Of a DNA stretch of 6,388 nucleotides, positions 5,676-6,388 are shown piece by piece. Numbering within the stretch: position 1 is the first letter of the stretch; each line of letters begins with the position of its first letter. Both the position numbers and the translations under genes were made by a program. The DNA comes from CAVVPY01 sp963750295 (lineage in GTDB: Bacteria; Actinomycetota; Actinomycetes; Mycobacteriales; Jatrophihabitantaceae): contig CAVVPY010000004.1 of assembly GCA_963750295.1 (NCBI GenBank), positions 1-6,388 of the forward strand. Direction: 5' to 3'. Below the pieces are notes generated by a model, which was not told the DNA's origin, ran no database searches, and saw nothing but the letters and a program-made list of their open reading frames with translations.

Positions 5676-6388
5676 TTACTCGAGCATGGCCAGTGACCAG
5701 CACCAGCCGGCGAGCTCGCGGGCGATCGCGGCGTTGGCGACGACGGGCCGTCTTCTTGCGGGGGTTGAAGCGATCCAGCGTTCATGCAGGCGGCGGTTGC
5801 CGGCGTCGGCGCGGGCTCGCGCGGCGGGCGTGGATCGCTCCTGGCGTTGCGCAGGGTCGACCGGGCCGGTATGGGGTGCGGTGGTGCCAGGCTGCTTCGA
5901 TCAATAGCCGCCGCGCGTGACCGTTGCCGGTCTTGGTGATCGGCCCTGCGCTCGTGAGTTGCCCGAGGAATACTCGGTGGGCACCAGTCCGAGAACGCGC
6001 CGATGTGTGGCCGGTAAATCGGTTCCAGTCGCCGATCTCGACGGCCAGCCCGAACGCGGTCAGCGTGGCGACGCCCGCGCAGGCAGGCCAGGCGTCGCGT
6101 CAGTGTGGTGAATTCGCTGTCGGCGGCCATCGCGGTGATCGCGGCGTCAAGCGGGCGCGGCGGGCGGCGTGAAGCATAGTCTCGTAGGCGGACTCGAAGG
6201 TCATCCTGGTCGCGGCGAGCGGTCGAAGTGTGGCGGCGCAGCCAGGGTCGTGGACGCCGGTCCACGCGTTCCCGCCAGAGTAGACGATCCCTTGGCGCAG
6301 CAGCAGTTTCGACAGCCGATTCCGGGCCCGCATGAGGTCGGCACGGGCGTCCTCGCGGGCGCGGACGAGATCGCGTGCGCTTCCTGCT
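5676..6388 (-). pseudogene. IS110-family transposase, C-terminal part, multiply frameshifted and cut by the window edge
   Basis: The minus strand enters in frame from the right edge with ARDLVRAREDARADLMRAR, then RLSKLLLRQGIVYSGG and AWTGVHD, typical of the helical middle of IS110/IS116/IS902 transposases. Later blocks lie in different frames: TFESAYETMLHAARRARL, DAAITAMAADSEFTTLTRRL (about 6085-6150), VATLTAFGLAVEIGDWNRF (about 6010-6074), LVPTEYSSG (about 5960-5985; the Ser-containing motif of the C-terminal Tnp domain), ITKTGNGHARRLLIEAAW (5887-5945) and finally AGWCWSLAMLE ending at TAA (5678-5676). At least five frame changes separate them, so no functional protein is made. The N-terminal DEDD/RuvC-like domain would lie beyond 6388. 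Family identity is firm; the exact indel positions are not resolved here. Confidence 0.85.

Noticed and set aside
5603..6265. Intact 220-residue minus-strand protein
   Set aside because: It contains only scattered in-frame pieces of the IS110-type transposase; the conserved blocks alternate between frames.

Overview
The window is GC-rich (roughly two-thirds G+C by eye), with GTG as well as ATG starts, 4-base start/stop overlaps and actinobacterial-style transposases and recombinase. I infer a high-GC actinobacterium; the genus cannot be read from this sequence. Almost everything here is accessory: one intact insertion sequence, two decayed recombinase/transposase genes, and one intact cargo-like gene between them.

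Left part (1-2770): an apparently complete IS21-family element. It has an istA transposase, an istB AAA+ helper ATPase overlapping it by 4 bases, and a third small Cys-rich zinc-finger-like gene overlapping istB by 4 bases, so the three genes look translationally coupled. The two ends share a long inverted repeat (27 of 34 bases in the core, plus an outer block), each end carrying two copies of a 'YTCCCC' motif as expected for IS21 multiple terminal repeats. The left terminus falls at or about one base before base 1. A perfect 10-bp inverted repeat just before istA would hide the likely istA ribosome-binding site in read-through transcripts.

Middle (about 2826-3740): a tyrosine recombinase/integrase pseudogene on the + strand. 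The ancestral protein can be followed through three frames with at least five single-base indels. Its box I Arg codon appears to be TGA, and the position of the nucleophilic Tyr reads Asp.

Next (3817-4950, minus strand): an intact secreted protein of 377 residues that is a signal peptide followed by seven RCC1 repeats, predicted to close as one seven-bladed beta-propeller. It is convergent with the dead integrase, and blades 2 and 3 are still very similar at DNA level.

Right part (4951-6388): a stretch without a convincing gene that contains a 25-bp tandem repeat (3 full copies plus a partial one) with a small palindrome in every copy. After it comes a decayed IS110-family transposase on the minus strand, entering from beyond the right edge and frameshifted many times. 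It is followed by a noncoding tail of about 220 bases and a strong GC hairpin. I see no antiviral system, CRISPR array, tRNA or rRNA. The picture is a mobile-element landing zone where a recent IS21 copy sits beside old inactivated elements and one preserved structural gene.
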